Assembly (NCBI GenBank): GCA_910588325.1
Contig: CAJUPP010000057.1
Location: forward strand, 509 to 24,292
DNA length: 23,784 bases
Reading direction: 5' to 3'
Source of the DNA: an uncultured Hungatella sp.
GTDB taxonomy: Bacteria; Bacillota; Clostridia; Lachnospirales; Lachnospiraceae
The notes beneath the pieces are model-generated. The model was not told the DNA's origin and made no database searches. It saw only the letters and a list, made by a program, of their open reading frames with translations. A program made the translations under genes and the position numbers. Below are positions 23,477 to 23,784 of the stretch, piece by piece (within the stretch, counting starts at the first letter, position 1; each line of letters starts with the position of its first letter).

Positions 23477-23660
23477 GAAATTCCAACTTTCCCTCTCTAT
23501 CAATACAACACTACTCTGAACCGTCTGATTAATAATCTTAAACCACTAAACTGTTAGAATTCATTTAAGTTGTCTTTTCCACCTTGTCATAGCTTCGTTT
23601 TCTCTATAGTCTTATCCTTGTCATCAATCTGCTCTTAAATATGACAGCTTCACAATATTG

Positions 23661-23702
23661 CCCAGCTATTTCTTGCAAATTACATTGCTGGAAATAACTG
23701 GG
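23661..23702 (-). terminator. Hairpin upstream of the giant gene, possibly ending a preceding gene
   Basis: The 12-bp arms CCCAGCTATTTC (23661-23672) and GAAATAACTGGG (23691-23702) have one mismatch and an 18-base loop. On the minus strand it could terminate a gene entering from the right. No clear U-tract follows (CAATATTG), so it might instead be the end of a small insertion. The stretch 23480-23784 otherwise holds no gene I can support. Confidence 0.4.
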
Positions 23703-23784
23703 CTCATATAGTTTAAATTAAATAGAGTTACATTTTCACGAAACAACTTCAGCAAACCACTCCCTGATGACAGAAACCTGGACA

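Noticed and set aside
23735..23784. Possible C-terminus of a minus-strand gene (REWFAEVVS, stop) entering from the right edge
   Set aside because: Only about 15 codons are visible; an alternative frame is also open (FNLNYMSPV, faintly like an IS3-type transposase end). Neither can be supported from so little sequence.

Overview
The window looks like chromosomal DNA of an anaerobic, low-to-moderate GC Firmicute, most probably a gut member of the Lachnospiraceae. The reasons are strong AGGAGG-type ribosome binding sites, TTGaca/TATAAT promoters, the NifU-like/GGGtGRT gene pair that is typical of Clostridia, and the remains of Tn1549-type integrative elements. No rRNA, CRISPR array, replication origin or complete insertion sequence was seen.

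Layout. (1) 1-2100 is a decayed accessory patch. It holds the broken start of an integrative-element AAA ATPase, a 111-bp near-perfect hairpin, a twice-frameshifted DUF3795 gene, an intact GNAT acetyltransferase and a 42-residue zinc-ribbon ORF. (2) 2124-5277 (minus) has the GGGtGRT protein, a NifU-like Fe-S scaffold protein and a LacI-family regulator whose own promoter is overlapped by palindromic operators. (3) 5429-9303 (minus) is a carbohydrate cluster: a GH28 glycosidase, inosose dehydratase (iolE) and inositol 2-dehydrogenase (iolG), followed by a decapitated XRE regulator. (4) 9367-12931 contains an anchored SH3/NlpC-P60 cell-wall hydrolase and a cytidylate-kinase-like protein (minus), divergent from asnA (plus). 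(5) 13029-15869 (minus) holds a lipoprotein barnase with its overlapping barstar inhibitor, a stand-alone GT51 glycosyltransferase and a PHP-family histidinol phosphatase. (6) 16131-17045 has a secreted protein built of six CX4CX5HXH repeats, and a glutaredoxin-like protein. (7) From 17191 to the right-hand end the DNA looks like an island. It starts with an orphan 3' part of a tRNA-Thr gene, which resembles an attachment-site scar, followed by a wrecked AAA-ATPase/PD-(D/E)XK gene and a GC-rich palindromic patch. The intact part is a two-gene operon: a 1248-residue protein with no recognisable P-loop, and a serine/threonine protein kinase overlapping it by 14 bp.

The best candidate for an undescribed system is this giant-protein/kinase operon (18316-23413). 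Its architecture and island setting suggest a conflict or phage-defence module, but that is inference. The six-repeat Cys/His protein, the membrane-anchored barnase/barstar pair and the NifU/GGGtGRT pair are further items worth a second look. The rest is ordinary metabolism and cell-envelope housekeeping.
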